Below, one piece after another: positions 1-9,520 of a DNA stretch of 64,000 nucleotides; position 1 is the stretch's first letter; every line of letters begins with the position of its first letter. The stretch is from assembly GCF_000264945.2 (NCBI RefSeq), contig NZ_CP013070.1, forward strand, positions 1,178,001 through 1,242,000, given 5' to 3'. The notes beneath the pieces were generated by a model, which was given only the letters and a program-made list of their open reading frames with translations, was not told where the DNA came from and did no database searches. The stretch is from Sphingobium indicum B90A. GTDB taxonomy: Bacteria > Pseudomonadota > Alphaproteobacteria > Sphingomonadales > Sphingomonadaceae. The position numbers and the translations under genes were made by a program.

Positions 1-477
1 GGGGGCGGGAATGGGGCCATGCACGGCAAAGGCGGTGCGGTCGGAAAAGGCGAGGCGCAATTGGGCGAGCGTCTGCGGCCATTCATGGCTGCGATGCGCC
101 ATGGTGACGAGATTGGCGACGGTCAGATGCGTGCGCCTGTCCGCCGTGTCGGGCGCGGGCGAGACGGTCGCTGCATTGGCCGCCCACATGGAGGAGGCCG
201 ACATGGCCGCCGCGCGGATATGCGCCTCCGCATTGCCGACATCGGTGCCGAGCGCCGCCAGCCACGCTCCGTCGGGCCGCCATTGGGGCAGGAACAGCCC
301 CTGCGCCAGTCCCAGGCGCAGGTTGGACCGCATCTTCTCGATCCCCTGCAACGCCGCCGCCCTGGGGTGGGATATGGCGCCCGCATTGCGCGCCGAGGCC
401 AGATTGCCCAGGCTGAGGCCCGCATAATTGTGGCTGGGGCCGATCAGGCCGTCGAAATTGATCTCCCTCGCGGTCAT
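1..477 (-). CDS. astB: N-succinylarginine dihydrolase, 5' part (cut by window edge)
   Basis: Second step of the arginine succinyltransferase (AST) pathway: N2-succinylarginine is hydrolysed to succinylornithine, ammonia and CO2 in the cytoplasm. The first 159 codons are visible. The protein opens [20 protein letters not shown], which matches the family's very conserved N-terminus (an amidinotransferase-fold enzyme of about 440 residues). The ATG at 477 overlaps the astA stop by four bases (ATGA), so the two genes are translationally coupled. The catalytic C-terminal half lies outside the window, so intactness cannot be judged. Confidence 0.9.
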   Translation of the reverse strand, partial: MTAREINFDGLIGPSHNYAGLSLGNLASARNAGAISHPRAAALQGIEKMRSNLRLGLAQGLFLPQWRPDGAWLAALGTDVGNAEAHIRAAAMSASSMWAANAATVSPAPDTADRRTHLTVANLVTMAHRSHEWPQTLAQLRLAFSDRTAFAVHGPIPAP

Positions 478-1493
478 GCCCGTTCCGCCATGGTGAATGT
501 CTGTCCCGGCTCCAGCCCCAGCAATTGCGCCGAGGCCCGGTCGAGCGAGACGCCGCCATCCTCCCGCTCGATCGCAAAGGCATAGGTGCAGCGGAAATCG
601 GCGAGCCGCCCGGTGGTCACCAGCATCTTGTCTCCGCCCTTCTCGTGCACGGCGCCCAGCACCGCGTCGGACGAATGGGCGATGGTGCGCAGCGCATCGA
701 TCTGCCCCACCATCGTCGGGCCGCCGTCGAATATGTCGACATAGCCGGGATTGGTGAAGCCCTCCGTCTCCAGCATGCGCATCGCGGCGCGGCCATTGGG
801 ATGGGGCATGCCGATGACGCTGCGGGCGCTGTCGGTCAGCATGGCGGTGTAGATCGGCGTCTTGGGCATCAGGTCGGCGATAAACTGATTGCCGTTCACC
901 GCATTGAACTCGTCCGCTTCCTGAAAGCTCATGCCGAAGAAGCGTCCGGCAAGGCCGTCCCAGAAGGGGGAACCGCCCGCCTCGTCGATCACGCCGCGCA
1001 GTTCCGCGATAATCCGCTCCCCGAAGCGGGCGCGATGGTTGCGGATGTAGAGATAGCGGCTGCGCGCCAGCAGCAGGCCCAGCCCCTCCGCGCGTTCGCG
1101 GGGATGCAGGAACAGGCCGCCGACTTCCGTCGACCCCTCCAGATCGGTGACCAGAGAGAGCATCTCCGCCCGGAAGGTGCGCGAAAGCTCCCGGCTATGC
1201 TGGGTGAGAACGCCCAGCCGATAGGAATAGAAGGGCCAGTTTTGCCCGACCTTGCTGAAAATCTGGCAGGTGCCGCGAACCTGACCCGTCTGGGCGTTTT
1301 CCAGCACCATGACGATCAGTTCGTCCTCGACCCCTTCGCCTTGCCGGGCCAGCGCCTGCTCCGTCCGCTCCAGCTTGGCGGCCAGCGACTTCCGGTCCGG
1401 CGGCAGGTTGGTGAACCCGCCCCCGGTCAGCTTCGCCATTTCATAAAGGGTCTGCAAATCGCCGGCGCGCGCGGTGCGCATGAAGAAACTCAC
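474..1493 (-). CDS. astA: Arginine N-succinyltransferase
   Basis: First committed step of the AST pathway of arginine catabolism: succinyl-CoA plus L-arginine gives N2-succinylarginine. It is a cytoplasmic GNAT-like acyltransferase. The protein is about 339 residues, close to the usual 340-345. It begins near [20 protein letters not shown] and contains [11 protein letters not shown] and the typical FHPRER-like stretch [14 protein letters not shown] chose the GTG at 1493 because it overlaps the upstream stop codon (GTGA); an in-frame ATG at 1481 is the alternative. It sits between an M20 hydrolase and astB with overlaps on both sides, so all three are probably one coupled operon. Confidence 0.92.
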   Translation of the reverse strand: MSFFMRTARAGDLQTLYEMAKLTGGGFTNLPPDRKSLAAKLERTEQALARQGEGVEDELIVMVLENAQTGQVRGTCQIFSKVGQNWPFYSYRLGVLTQHSRELSRTFRAEMLSLVTDLEGSTEVGGLFLHPRERAEGLGLLLARSRYLYIRNHRARFGERIIAELRGVIDEAGGSPFWDGLAGRFFGMSFQEADEFNAVNGNQFIADLMPKTPIYTAMLTDSARSVIGMPHPNGRAAMRMLETEGFTNPGYVDIFDGGPTMVGQIDALRTIAHSSDAVLGAVHEKGGDKMLVTTGRLADFRCTYAFAIEREDGGVSLDRASAQLLGLEPGQTFTMAERA

Positions 1494-2680
1494 GCCTTCA
1501 TCCCCTTCGTGAAACGCCCTTCGGCCATGCGGAGCAGCGCCAGGGCCGACAATTGCGCCCGTTCGGCCAGGCTGTCGACGACCAGATATTCCAGATCGCT
1601 GTGGATATTGCCGCCCCGCACGCCCATTGTGTCGACCACGGGCACGCCGCAGGCCGCGATGTTGTTGCCGTCGCACACCCCGCCGGTATCCCGCCAGGCG
1701 ATGGAAAGGCCCAGATCCGCGCCGCATTGCCGCACGAACCCGAACAACGCTTCCGCCCGCGCATCCATCGGCTTGGGCGGGCGGCCGAAGCCGCCATGCC
1801 GGTGGAGCGTCACCTCATGCTCCTGCGCGACCCGCGCCATGGCGTCCTTCAGCAGCTCGTCCGCCGCCTGCTCGTCGGCGGGGGTCTTCGGCCGGAAATT
1901 GACGTGCAGGACGGCGTGATCCGGCACGACATTATTGGGGCCGCCGCCCTCGATCCGCGAAGGATTGCAGGAAAAGCCGCCGCCGCTCGCCGCCTTCAGC
2001 CGCAGCGCGAGGTCCGCCGCCGCCAGCAGCGCGTTGCGGCCGTCCTGCGGATTGCGCCCGGCATGCGCGCTCCGTCCGGTGACGATGACGGCGAAATTGC
2101 CGCTGCCGGCGCGGGCGCCCGCCAGCGTACCGTCGGGCAGCGCCGGTTCATAGGTGAAGGCCGCGATCTTGCCCATCGCGACTTGCCTGAACAGCGCCGC
2201 GGAGGAGGGGCTGCCGATCTCCTCATCGCTGTTGATGATGACGTCATAGCCCAGCCGCCTTGCGTTCGGTGCGGTTTCCAGGGCGCGCAGGGCCGCCAGC
2301 ATGACGGCCAGCCCGCCCTTCATGTCCGCGACGCCCGGTCCGTTCAGCGTTGCCGGATCGATCCATCCCAGCGCCTGAAAGCCGTGGTCGGCCGGGAAGA
2401 CCGTATCCATATGGCCGGTGAGCAGGATCTGCACCGGAGCCTCCGGCCTGACCGATAGGCGCAGGTGGCTGCCATGCGCGACCATTGCCAGATGCCCGTC
2501 CGGCCGGACCGTCTCGACCGGCGCGGGATCGACAAGGGACATCGCGCCCGGCAGGCCGGCAAAGGCGTCCGCAAGCATGGCGGCCATGGCGGCAAGACCG
2601 GGAAGATTGCGCGACCCGCTGTTAAGCGCCGCCCATTTTTCAGTCTGGGCGAGCATGGGCGCGTCTGCGGCGCTTTCCAT
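1490..2680 (-). CDS. M20-family metallohydrolase (CPG2/DapE-like), possible succinylglutamate desuccinylase
   Basis: Zinc-dependent M20 amidohydrolase of about 396 residues. The metal and catalytic motifs are visible: HMDTVF (residues about 90-92), the bridging Asp in GVADMKGG (about 119), the Glu pair in NSDEEIG (about 153-154), TYEP (about 178) and a late His in GNIHSDLEY. The general resemblance is to carboxypeptidase G2, which frees glutamate from N-acyl-glutamates. The ATG at 2680 is preferred over one at 2713 because GGAG stands four bases before it. It is the first gene of the coupled M20-astA-astB operon. Context suggests an acyl-amide hydrolase for AST intermediates, perhaps replacing AstE; this is inference. 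Confidence 0.85.
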   Translation of the reverse strand: MESAADAPMLAQTEKWAALNSGSRNLPGLAAMAAMLADAFAGLPGAMSLVDPAPVETVRPDGHLAMVAHGSHLRLSVRPEAPVQILLTGHMDTVFPADHGFQALGWIDPATLNGPGVADMKGGLAVMLAALRALETAPNARRLGYDVIINSDEEIGSPSSAALFRQVAMGKIAAFTYEPALPDGTLAGARAGSGNFAVIVTGRSAHAGRNPQDGRNALLAAADLALRLKAASGGGFSCNPSRIEGGGPNNVVPDHAVLHVNFRPKTPADEQAADELLKDAMARVAQEHEVTLHRHGGFGRPPKPMDARAEALFGFVRQCGADLGLSIAWRDTGGVCDGNNIAACGVPVVDTMGVRGGNIHSDLEYLVVDSLAERAQLSALALLRMAEGRFTKGMKA

Positions 2681-2787
2681 GACGCTCCGTTCGAACGACG
2701 AAATGCCTCTCATCCTGGCGACCCTATCAGAGCGGAAGGCGCGCCTCCACCCCCGGCTCCTAAAGTCGCCATTTATGAGTTTACGGC

Positions 2788-3699
2788 CTAGAAATCATAG
2801 GTGAGGGTCAGGCGGCTCATCGTGTCGGAGTCGCGTGCCGACAGCAGCGTTTCCGATTCATACTGCACATTGTAGGAAAAGGCCGCCGACCAGCGCGTCC
2901 CCACCTTCGTCACCAGCGAGGTCAACGAATTCAGCGTATAGACGTCGCTTTCCGCATAGCCGGAGGCGGTTTGCCTGAAGGTCAGCGCGGGGGTCAGCCG
3001 CCAGGCAAGGTCCATGGACGCGCGGGCGCCCAATTTGGTCTCCTGCTCGCCGGTCACATATTCGGCATGGCGGATCGAAGGACCGGCATCCAGCGAGAGG
3101 TCGACCGGATCGCTGACGATCAGCTTGTAACCGATGCCGGCCGAGGCGGTGTAGCGCGCGTCATAGCCGATCGACGTATCCCGCTCGAACTGCGTCAGCC
3201 CATAGGCGAAGCCCCTGGGATCGAATTCGTAGCGCGGCTCATAGCTGGCGGTGTAGCGCTCGCGCGAGGTCACGCCGTTGGCGCGCCGGTAATCGACGCT
3301 GGCGGCCAGCTTGTGCGACCATTGGATGCCGCTGCGCTTGACCGCTGCGCTGGCGCTGATGCCGATTTCGCTGGTCGAGCCGGTGGAGCGGAACCCGCCG
3401 GCTTCGATCTTGCCGGTCCACAATTCCGTGAAGCGCGCTTCGCGGATCACGGTTTCCCGCGTGGTCCTGGTCCGTTCCTTCCAACTGTTGACCATGCGCT
3501 GGATCTCGTCGGCGGACCCGGGATTGGTCTGCTTGGCGATCTTGGCGACGGTCGCGATCTCGGTCTCATTGCCGTTGGCGATGGCCGCTTCCAGCATTTC
3601 GCGCACCGATGGCGGCAGGAGCACGGGATAATCGGCAAGCGCCGGGGTGGAGAGGAAGAAGGAAACAAGGGCCAGCCAGTAACGCATGCGCCTTCTCAT
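2788..3699 (-). CDS. DUF481 family outer-membrane beta-barrel protein
   Basis: Predicted exported protein of 303 residues with a signal peptide (residues about 1-22, cleavage after ALA). A short helical N-terminal segment (about 30-75) is followed by alternating strands rich in aromatic and small residues. It ends in LTYDF, and a terminal Phe is typical of proteins inserted by the BAM machinery. The repeated amphipathic strands and overall style fit the DUF481/YdiY family, whose function is unknown. It stands alone between the AST operon and rppH, transcribed with them. Assignment to DUF481 is by resemblance only. Confidence 0.7.
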   Translation of the reverse strand: MRRRMRYWLALVSFFLSTPALADYPVLLPPSVREMLEAAIANGNETEIATVAKIAKQTNPGSADEIQRMVNSWKERTRTTRETVIREARFTELWTGKIEAGGFRSTGSTSEIGISASAAVKRSGIQWSHKLAASVDYRRANGVTSRERYTASYEPRYEFDPRGFAYGLTQFERDTSIGYDARYTASAGIGYKLIVSDPVDLSLDAGPSIRHAEYVTGEQETKLGARASMDLAWRLTPALTFRQTASGYAESDVYTLNSLTSLVTKVGTRWSAAFSYNVQYESETLLSARDSDTMSRLTLTYDF

Positions 3700-3731
3700 A
3701 CCGGCATGGCGGTCGATTTTAACCCTTGTTT

Positions 3732-4220
3732 TCAGATCAAATCCCTGAATTCCTGGAGAATATCCCGATACAGCTTGCGCTTGAACGGCACGATCAGGTC
3801 AGGCAGGCTCTCCGGATCGGTCCATTTCCATTCGCGGAATTCCGGGTGCGTGGTCTGGATGTCGATGTCCTCGTCCGCCCCCAGAAAGCGCGCGAGGAAC
3901 CAATATTGCCGCTGGCCGCGATATTTGCCGCCCCACAGCTTGCCGATCAGTTCCGGCGGCAGGTCGTAGAAATGCTCTTCCCGCGCCTTGGCGATGATCT
4001 CCACATGCTCGCGAAGGATGCCGGTTTCCTCGTTCAGTTCGCGCAGGGCGGCGGCCTTCATGTCTTCGCCGTCGTCTATGCCCCCCTGCGGCATCTGCCA
4101 GGCCTCCACCGCATTGTCGATCCGCTGGCCGACGAAAACCTTGCCCTCCATGTTGACGAGCATGATGCCCACGCATGGCCGGTAGGCGAGTTCTGAATCA
4201 TTCGGCATCGACGCCATCAT
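3732..4220 (-). CDS. rppH: RNA pyrophosphohydrolase (Nudix)
   Basis: Removes pyrophosphate from the 5' triphosphate end of mRNAs and so starts RNase E-dependent decay. It is cytoplasmic, about 162 residues, normal for the family. A complete Nudix box runs from Gly46 to Ile68 (G-x5-E52-x7-R60-E61-L-x-E64-E65-x-G67), preceded by the RppH-typical WQMPQGG. Tandem ATGs at 4220 and 4217 follow AGGGA closely, and a third in-frame Met lies at 4208, so the exact start is uncertain by a few residues. The gene is divergent from the photolyase gene. Confidence 0.9.
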   Translation of the reverse strand: MMASMPNDSELAYRPCVGIMLVNMEGKVFVGQRIDNAVEAWQMPQGGIDDGEDMKAAALRELNEETGILREHVEIIAKAREEHFYDLPPELIGKLWGGKYRGQRQYWFLARFLGADEDIDIQTTHPEFREWKWTDPESLPDLIVPFKRKLYRDILQEFRDLI

Positions 4221-4412
4221 AGTCCCTGGTCGTTAATCCCGACAAGCCGGCCGGAGGGTCCATCCGGCTCGTCGCTTTGTGCAGTGCAAGAATAAGCGGC
4301 GCGGAGCCGCGCGTCCATGGCGGAAAAATCCGGACGCGGCGATTTGTGCTCCGCATCGCTTCAAATGGGCGGGGACTTGGAACATCGGCCGGCTCATGGC
4401 ATGCCCGGTCGC

Positions 4413-5789
4413 ATGTCGGACCCCGTACTCCTCTGGTTTCGCCAGGATCTGCGCCTTGGCGATCAGGCCGCGCTGGCCGCCGCCGTGCAGGAAGGGCCGG
4501 TGATCCCCCTCTATGTGCTGGACGATCAGGCGCCTCGCCAATGGAAGATGGGCGGGGCTTCGCGCTGGTGGCTGCACCACAGCCTCAGGAGCCTGGACGA
4601 CGATCTTCGGAAGAAGGGATCGCGCCTGGTGCTGAGGCAGGGAAACTGCGTCGACCAGATCGTCCAGATCGCCGAGGAAACGGGCGCGAGGCGCGTTCAC
4701 GCGCTGCATCATTACGAACCCTGGTGGCGCAATGCAGAAAAGGCGCTTGGCAAGAGGCTGGACCTTTGCCTGCATGACGGCGCGTTGCTGCTGCCGCCCG
4801 GCGCGGTGCGGACGGGCGGAGGAAACAGCTATAGGATCTACACGCCCTTCGCCCGCGCCGTTATGCATCATATGCCGCCGGCCGAGCCGGTCCGCGCCCC
4901 TTCGCGCATCGACGCGCCGGGGCAATGGCCGAAGGGCGATTCGCTGGATCGATGGGGGCTTTTGCCCACCGCGCCGGATTGGGCCGCGGCCTTTTCCCGC
5001 GACTGGACTCCGGGGGAAGCGGGGGCGCGGGCCAACGTCGACGCCTTTCTGGACGAGGCTGCGGATTATGACAGGGCCAGGAACCTGCCGTCGCGGGAGG
5101 GAAGCTCTCGCCTGTCGCCGCACCTTCATTTCGGGGAGGTCTCCCCGGCCCAGGTCTGGCGCCAGGTCGCCGGAGCGCCCGGCAACGCGACGACCTTCCT
5201 CAAGGAACTGATCTGGCGCGACTATGCCCATACGCAGATATGGGCCATGCCCGCCTATGGATCGGAAAATGCGCGGCCGGCCTTCGACGCCATGCCCTGG
5301 CGCGACCTTCGCGAGGCAGGGGGCGATTTCACGGCGTGGAAGACCGGGCGCACGGGCTATCCCATCGTCGATGCCGGCATGCGGCAGCTTTGGACGACGG
5401 GCTGGATGCACAATCGTGTGCGCATGATCGCGGCCAGCTTCCTGATCAAGCATCTGCTGATCGATTGGCGGCATGGGGCGCGCTGGTTCTGGGATACGCT
5501 GGTCGATGCGAGCTACGCCAATAACAGCGTCAACTGGCAATGGGTCGCGGGCAGCGGCGTGGATGCCAATATCTTCTCGCGGATCATGGCGCCCCTGACC
5601 CAATCGGAAAAGTTCGAGGCTGCCCACTATATCCGGAAATGGGTGCCGGAACTGGCGCATCTGAACGATGACGTCATCCACGACCCCGAAGCGCATGACG
5701 CGCGCCCGGCCGATTATCCGGCCAAGTGCATCGGCCATCGGGAAGGTCGGGAACGGGCTCTCGCCGCGTGGCGCCGGATCAAGCCATGA
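4413..5789 (+). CDS. phrB: Deoxyribodipyrimidine photo-lyase (class I CPD photolyase/cryptochrome family)
   Basis: Light-driven repair of cyclobutane pyrimidine dimers, with FAD as catalytic cofactor. The protein is about 458 residues. The N-terminal alpha/beta antenna domain starts VLLWFRQDLRLGDQ; the C-terminal FAD domain carries the hallmark run ANNSVNWQWVAGSG and the following DANIFSRIM-type segment. The open frame extends upstream to 4317, but the family begins at MSDPVLLWFR, so the ATG at 4413 is chosen (4401 is an alternative). Followed 35 bases later by the cyclopropane synthase gene on the same strand. Photolyase next to a CFA synthase is common in proteobacteria. Confidence 0.92.
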   Translation: MSDPVLLWFRQDLRLGDQAALAAAVQEGPVIPLYVLDDQAPRQWKMGGASRWWLHHSLRSLDDDLRKKGSRLVLRQGNCVDQIVQIAEETGARRVHALHHYEPWWRNAEKALGKRLDLCLHDGALLLPPGAVRTGGGNSYRIYTPFARAVMHHMPPAEPVRAPSRIDAPGQWPKGDSLDRWGLLPTAPDWAAAFSRDWTPGEAGARANVDAFLDEAADYDRARNLPSREGSSRLSPHLHFGEVSPAQVWRQVAGAPGNATTFLKELIWRDYAHTQIWAMPAYGSENARPAFDAMPWRDLREAGGDFTAWKTGRTGYPIVDAGMRQLWTTGWMHNRVRMIAASFLIKHLLIDWRHGARWFWDTLVDASYANNSVNWQWVAGSGVDANIFSRIMAPLTQSEKFEAAHYIRKWVPELAHLNDDVIHDPEAHDARPADYPAKCIGHREGRERALAAWRRIKP

Positions 5790-5824
5790 TTGCGGCGCGA
5801 TAAACCATCGGGCAGGATGACGGC

Positions 5825-7090
5825 ATGAACGTCATTGAACCCCATCGCGGCCGGGCGGCAGTGCCGGTCAGGCGGCCGCTGGATCGCCCCAATCGCGGCT
5901 GGCCGGATCGCGTCGCCGCCCGGCAGTTCCATATATTGCTCGATCGCATCGACCTGGGGCTGGAGCGAGGGTCTTTGCTCGCCATCCTGCCGGATGGCGG
6001 GCGCCGCTTGCTGGGCGGTCGGGCGGCGGGGCCGGAATGCGAGGTCCATCTGCTGCGCTGGCGGGCGCTGCTTCGGTTGATCGCGGGAGGATCGGCGGGC
6101 TGGTATCGGGCCTGGGCGCGGGGGGAGTGGACCAGTCCCGATCCGGTGCCGCTGTTCGCCCTCTTCATGGCCAATGCCGTCAGCCTGGGCAATGTCGCCC
6201 GGCCGCACGGCCCGACGCGCTGGATCGGCCGGGCGATCCATTGGGCGCGCCGCAACAGCCGCAGCGGTTCGCGGCGCAACATCGCCTATCATTACGACCT
6301 GGGAAATGATTTCTATCAGCTATGGCTCGACAAGGGCATGCATTATTCCAGCGGCCTGTTCCGCGACCCCGACGACCGGATCGAGAGCCTGGAGCGGGCG
6401 CAGCAGCGGAAGGTCGACGCCATTCTCGACCGGCTCGACCTTGGCGAGGGCGATTCGCTGCTGGAGATCGGCTGCGGCTGGGGCGGATTGGCCGAACAGG
6501 CGATGGCCCGCTGCCCGATACGCTATGACGGGCTGACCCTCTCGGTCGAGCAGGCGCATTACGCCCGTGACCGGCTGGGATCGGGCGCGAACATAATCCT
6601 GCAGGATTATCGCGACGCCCAGGGGCAATATGACGCCATCGCCAGCGTGGAGATGGTGGAGGCGGTGGGAGAACGCTACTGGCCGGCCTATGTCGAGGCG
6701 GTCGAGCGCCTGCTCAAACCGGGCGGGCGGGCGGCGATCCAATATATATTGATCGATGACGCCATCTTCGAAGGCTATGCCCAGGGGACGGATTTCATCC
6801 AGACCTATATCTTCCCCGGCGGCATGCTGATTTCGGAAAGCCGCTTTCGGGCGCTAGCCGAAGCGCGGGGCCTGGAGTGGCGCGATGTGCGCCGCTTTGG
6901 CCTGCACTATGCCGAAACGCTGCGGCGCTGGCGGGAGCGCTTCGACCGGGTAGTCGACAAAGGATTGCTGCCAGCCGGTTTCGATCAGCATTTCGTCGAT
7001 CTCTGGCGCTATTATCTGATGTATTGCGAAGGCGGGTTTCGCGGCGGCACGATTGATGTGGCGCAGGTTACGCTGGTGAAGCCGGCTTAG
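5825..7090 (+). CDS. cfa: Cyclopropane-fatty-acyl-phospholipid synthase family methyltransferase
   Basis: Transfers a methylene group from S-adenosylmethionine to the double bond of unsaturated acyl chains in membrane phospholipids. The protein is 421 residues. It has a non-catalytic N-terminal region, the conserved NIAYHYDLGNDFYQLWLD entry motif, a SAM-binding loop LEIGCGWGG, and GTDFIQTYIFPGG near the active site. All are diagnostic of the CFA synthase/mycolic cyclopropane synthase superfamily. It lies directly downstream of the photolyase gene and is probably co-transcribed. The short N-terminal part is arginine-rich (GRAAVPVRRPLDRP), so the true start might be slightly downstream of 5825. 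Confidence 0.88.
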   Translation: MNVIEPHRGRAAVPVRRPLDRPNRGWPDRVAARQFHILLDRIDLGLERGSLLAILPDGGRRLLGGRAAGPECEVHLLRWRALLRLIAGGSAGWYRAWARGEWTSPDPVPLFALFMANAVSLGNVARPHGPTRWIGRAIHWARRNSRSGSRRNIAYHYDLGNDFYQLWLDKGMHYSSGLFRDPDDRIESLERAQQRKVDAILDRLDLGEGDSLLEIGCGWGGLAEQAMARCPIRYDGLTLSVEQAHYARDRLGSGANIILQDYRDAQGQYDAIASVEMVEAVGERYWPAYVEAVERLLKPGGRAAIQYILIDDAIFEGYAQGTDFIQTYIFPGGMLISESRFRALAEARGLEWRDVRRFGLHYAETLRRWRERFDRVVDKGLLPAGFDQHFVDLWRYYLMYCEGGFRGGTIDVAQVTLVKPA

Positions 7091-7124
7091 CGCAGGAGGA
7101 ATTCGGTTTGGCTGCTCCCCATTT

Positions 7125-7215
7125 CGTCACCCCGGGCTTGACCCGGGGTCCCGCTTTTCTTGTAAACCAGCGCCTGGCCAAGGCAGCGGGACCCCGGATC
7201 AAGTCCGGGGTGACG
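7125..7215. repeat. Paired inverted repeat (REP-like), family D
   Basis: Two 31-bp arms (7125-7155 and 7185-7215) in opposite orientation around a 29-bp spacer. Each contains GTCACCCCGG and CCGGGGTCCCGC. The arms differ at only a few positions and are themselves partly palindromic, so RNA would form a long hairpin. It lies in the 177-bp gap between cfa and the convergent SDR gene, where it could also stop transcription from both sides. A related pair is at 62775-62855. Confidence 0.8.
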
Positions 7216-7267
7216 GGAAACTGATGACGGGAATTGGCCAACTCCAGTCCTGTCCAAGGCTTGGCCT

Positions 7268-7978
7268 CTAATCGATTCGCGCCCGGTATCCGTCAGGCGT
7301 GTCGGCAATCACCAGATCGAGGATCGCCCGGCCCACGACAGCCGGCTCCTTGAGCGTCGCCGGGTCTTCCCCCGGAAAGGCCCGCGCGCGCATGGCGGTG
7401 CGCGTCGCGCCGGGATCGACGATATGGGTGCGGATGGCGGAGATGTTCTTCACTTCCTCGCCATAGGCGCCGACCAGCGTTTCCAACGCCGCCTTGGAAG
7501 CGCCATAAGCGCCCCAATAAGCCCGCGGCTGCGCGCCGACCGAGGAGGTGATCGCCACCACCCGCGCATCGCCGCTCGCCCGCAGCATGCCGTCGAACGC
7601 GCCGATCAGAGCCTGCGGCGCGGCCACGTTGAGCGTCAGCAACCGGGCGAATTCCTTGGCGTCGATGGCCGGAACCGAGGCCAGGCTGCCCAGCGTCGCC
7701 GCGTTCAGCACCAATATGTCCAGCGCCTGCCAGCGGTCCGAAATGGCATGGGCCAGCCGCCCGATGCTTTCGCCGTCGATCAGGTCCAGCGGCGCGATGG
7801 TCGCATGGCCGCCAGCCTCATGAATGCGATCCTCCACTTCTTCCAGCCCGCCGGTGGTGCGGGCGGTCAGGATGACATGGGCGCCGGCGGCCGCCAGCGC
7901 TTCCGCCGTGGCGGCGCCGATGCCGCGGCTCGCTCCGGTGACGAGGGCGAGCTTACCGGAAAGAGGTTCAGTCGACAT
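7268..7978 (-). CDS. SDR family NAD(P)-dependent oxidoreductase
   Basis: Short-chain dehydrogenase/reductase of 236 residues, full length for the classical type. The Rossmann cofactor motif TGASRGIG is at residues about 14-21, the NAG-like turn is NAATLG, and the catalytic Ser and the Tyr-x3-Lys (YGASK) follow in order. The substrate cannot be read from sequence. It lies 81 bases downstream of purF on the same strand and may be transcribed with it; no purine-related role is implied. Stop overlaps nothing; the family D repeat lies beyond its 3' end. Confidence 0.88.
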   Translation of the reverse strand: MSTEPLSGKLALVTGASRGIGAATAEALAAAGAHVILTARTTGGLEEVEDRIHEAGGHATIAPLDLIDGESIGRLAHAISDRWQALDILVLNAATLGSLASVPAIDAKEFARLLTLNVAAPQALIGAFDGMLRASGDARVVAITSSVGAQPRAYWGAYGASKAALETLVGAYGEEVKNISAIRTHIVDPGATRTAMRARAFPGEDPATLKEPAVVGRAILDLVIADTPDGYRARID

Positions 7979-8059
7979 GAATATCCCTCATGGGGTCAGG
8001 AAGCAACGAGCCCGAGGCCGCAAGGCGTCGGGCCGTCCGTCCGGCAACAGGAAAGGCGT

Positions 8060-9520
8060 TCAGACCACCCGCTCGGCCAGCAGTTCGAGCTGGTTCTGCA
8101 CCACCGCTTCGTCCTGGTCGGTCAGCGTGGTGGGGTAGTCGCCGGTGAAGCAGGCGTCGCAATATTGCGGCCGGATGTCGGCCCGCTTCGCCTCTCCGAG
8201 CGCCTTGTACAGGCCGTCGATGGAGATGAAGGACAGGCTGTCGGCATGGATGAAGTCCTGCATCCCGCCAATGTCCAGGCGATGCGCCAGCAGCTTGGTC
8301 CGTTCCGGCGTGTCGACGCCGTAGAAGCAGCTATGCCGGGTCGGCGGGCTGGCGATGCGCATATGCACTTCCTTGGCGCCCGCTTCGCGCATCATCTGCA
8401 CGATCTTGAGCGAAGTCGTGCCGCGGACGATGGAATCATCGATCAGGACGATGCGCTTGCCCTCTATCAGGGCGCGATTGGCGTTATGCTTCAGCTTCAC
8501 CCCCAGATGGCGGACCTTGTCGCCCGGCTGGATGAAGGTGCGGCCGATATAGTGCGAGCGGATGATGCCGAGTTCGAAGGGAATGCCCGATTGCTGGGCA
8601 TAGCCGATGGCTGCCGGAACGCCGCTGTCGGGCACGGGAATGACGAAGTCCGCCTCGACCGGGTTTTCGATGGCGAGTTGCGCGCCGATGGCCTTGCGCA
8701 CCGAATAGACGCTGGAGCCGTCCACCACCGAATCGGGGCGGCTGAAATAGACATGTTCGAAGATGCAGGGGCGGGCGTGCGTCTCGCCGAAGGGGCGGTG
8801 GCTGCGCACTTCGCCGTCATGGGTGACGATGACCAGTTCGCCCGGTTCGATCGAACGAACATGTTCCGCGCCGACCACGTCGAAGGCGACGGTTTCCGAC
8901 GCGAAGATGATCGAATCGCCCAGCTTGCCCATCACCAGCGGCCGGATGCCCAGCGGATCGCGGCAGGCGACCATGCCTTCGGGGGTCATAACGATCAGCG
9001 AATAGGCGCCTTCGACCTGCTTCAGCGCGTCGATGAACTTGTCGAGCAGGGTGCGGTAGGTGGACGTGGCGACCAGGTGGATGATGACTTCGGTGTCCGA
9101 CGTCGACTGGAAGATGGAACCGCGGCGGATCAGTTCCCGGCGCAGCTTCATCGCGTTGGAGATGTTGCCGTTATGCGCGACGGCGAAACCGCCCGAACTC
9201 AGTTCCGCATAAAGCGGCTGGACATTGCGCAGCGATGTCTCGCCCGTTGTGGAATAGCGGACATGGCCGCAGGCGGCGGTGCCGGGAAGGCCCCGAATCA
9301 CCTCGTCGCGGTCGAAATTCCCGGCCACATGCCCCATCGCCCGGTGGGTGTGGAAGTCATGGCCGTCCCAACTGGTGATGCCCGCGGCTTCCTGGCCGCG
9401 ATGCTGGAGCGCGTGAAGGCCAAGGGCCACCATGGCGGAGGCGGTTTCAGCGTTGAAGACGCCGAAAATGCCGCATTCCTCACGCAGTTTGTCGTCGTCG
9501 AACGGGTTGGTCGTAAACAT
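8060..9520 (-). CDS. purF: Amidophosphoribosyltransferase
   Basis: Committed step of purine synthesis: PRPP plus glutamine gives 5-phosphoribosylamine. The protein is 486 residues. The N-terminal Ntn glutaminase domain has its nucleophile at Cys16 (REECGIFG), implying a 15-residue propeptide that must be removed. The PRPP loop is VLIDDSIVRGTT. Four cysteines in the positions of the Bacillus-type [4Fe-4S] ligands are present (ARPCIFEH, HSCFYGVDTPE, and the CDAC near the C-terminus), so this is the iron-sulfur form. The frame stays open to 9664, but the ATG at 9520 gives the correct family N-terminus. Divergent from ccmC. Confidence 0.95.
   Translation of the reverse strand: MFTTNPFDDDKLREECGIFGVFNAETASAMVALGLHALQHRGQEAAGITSWDGHDFHTHRAMGHVAGNFDRDEVIRGLPGTAACGHVRYSTTGETSLRNVQPLYAELSSGGFAVAHNGNISNAMKLRRELIRRGSIFQSTSDTEVIIHLVATSTYRTLLDKFIDALKQVEGAYSLIVMTPEGMVACRDPLGIRPLVMGKLGDSIIFASETVAFDVVGAEHVRSIEPGELVIVTHDGEVRSHRPFGETHARPCIFEHVYFSRPDSVVDGSSVYSVRKAIGAQLAIENPVEADFVIPVPDSGVPAAIGYAQQSGIPFELGIIRSHYIGRTFIQPGDKVRHLGVKLKHNANRALIEGKRIVLIDDSIVRGTTSLKIVQMMREAGAKEVHMRIASPPTRHSCFYGVDTPERTKLLAHRLDIGGMQDFIHADSLSFISIDGLYKALGEAKRADIRPQYCDACFTGDYPTTLTDQDEAVVQNQLELLAERVV

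Noticed and set aside
4233-5738. 501-codon minus-strand frame opposite the photolyase gene
   Set aside because: Antisense shadow; the plus strand encodes a clear photolyase with all motifs.
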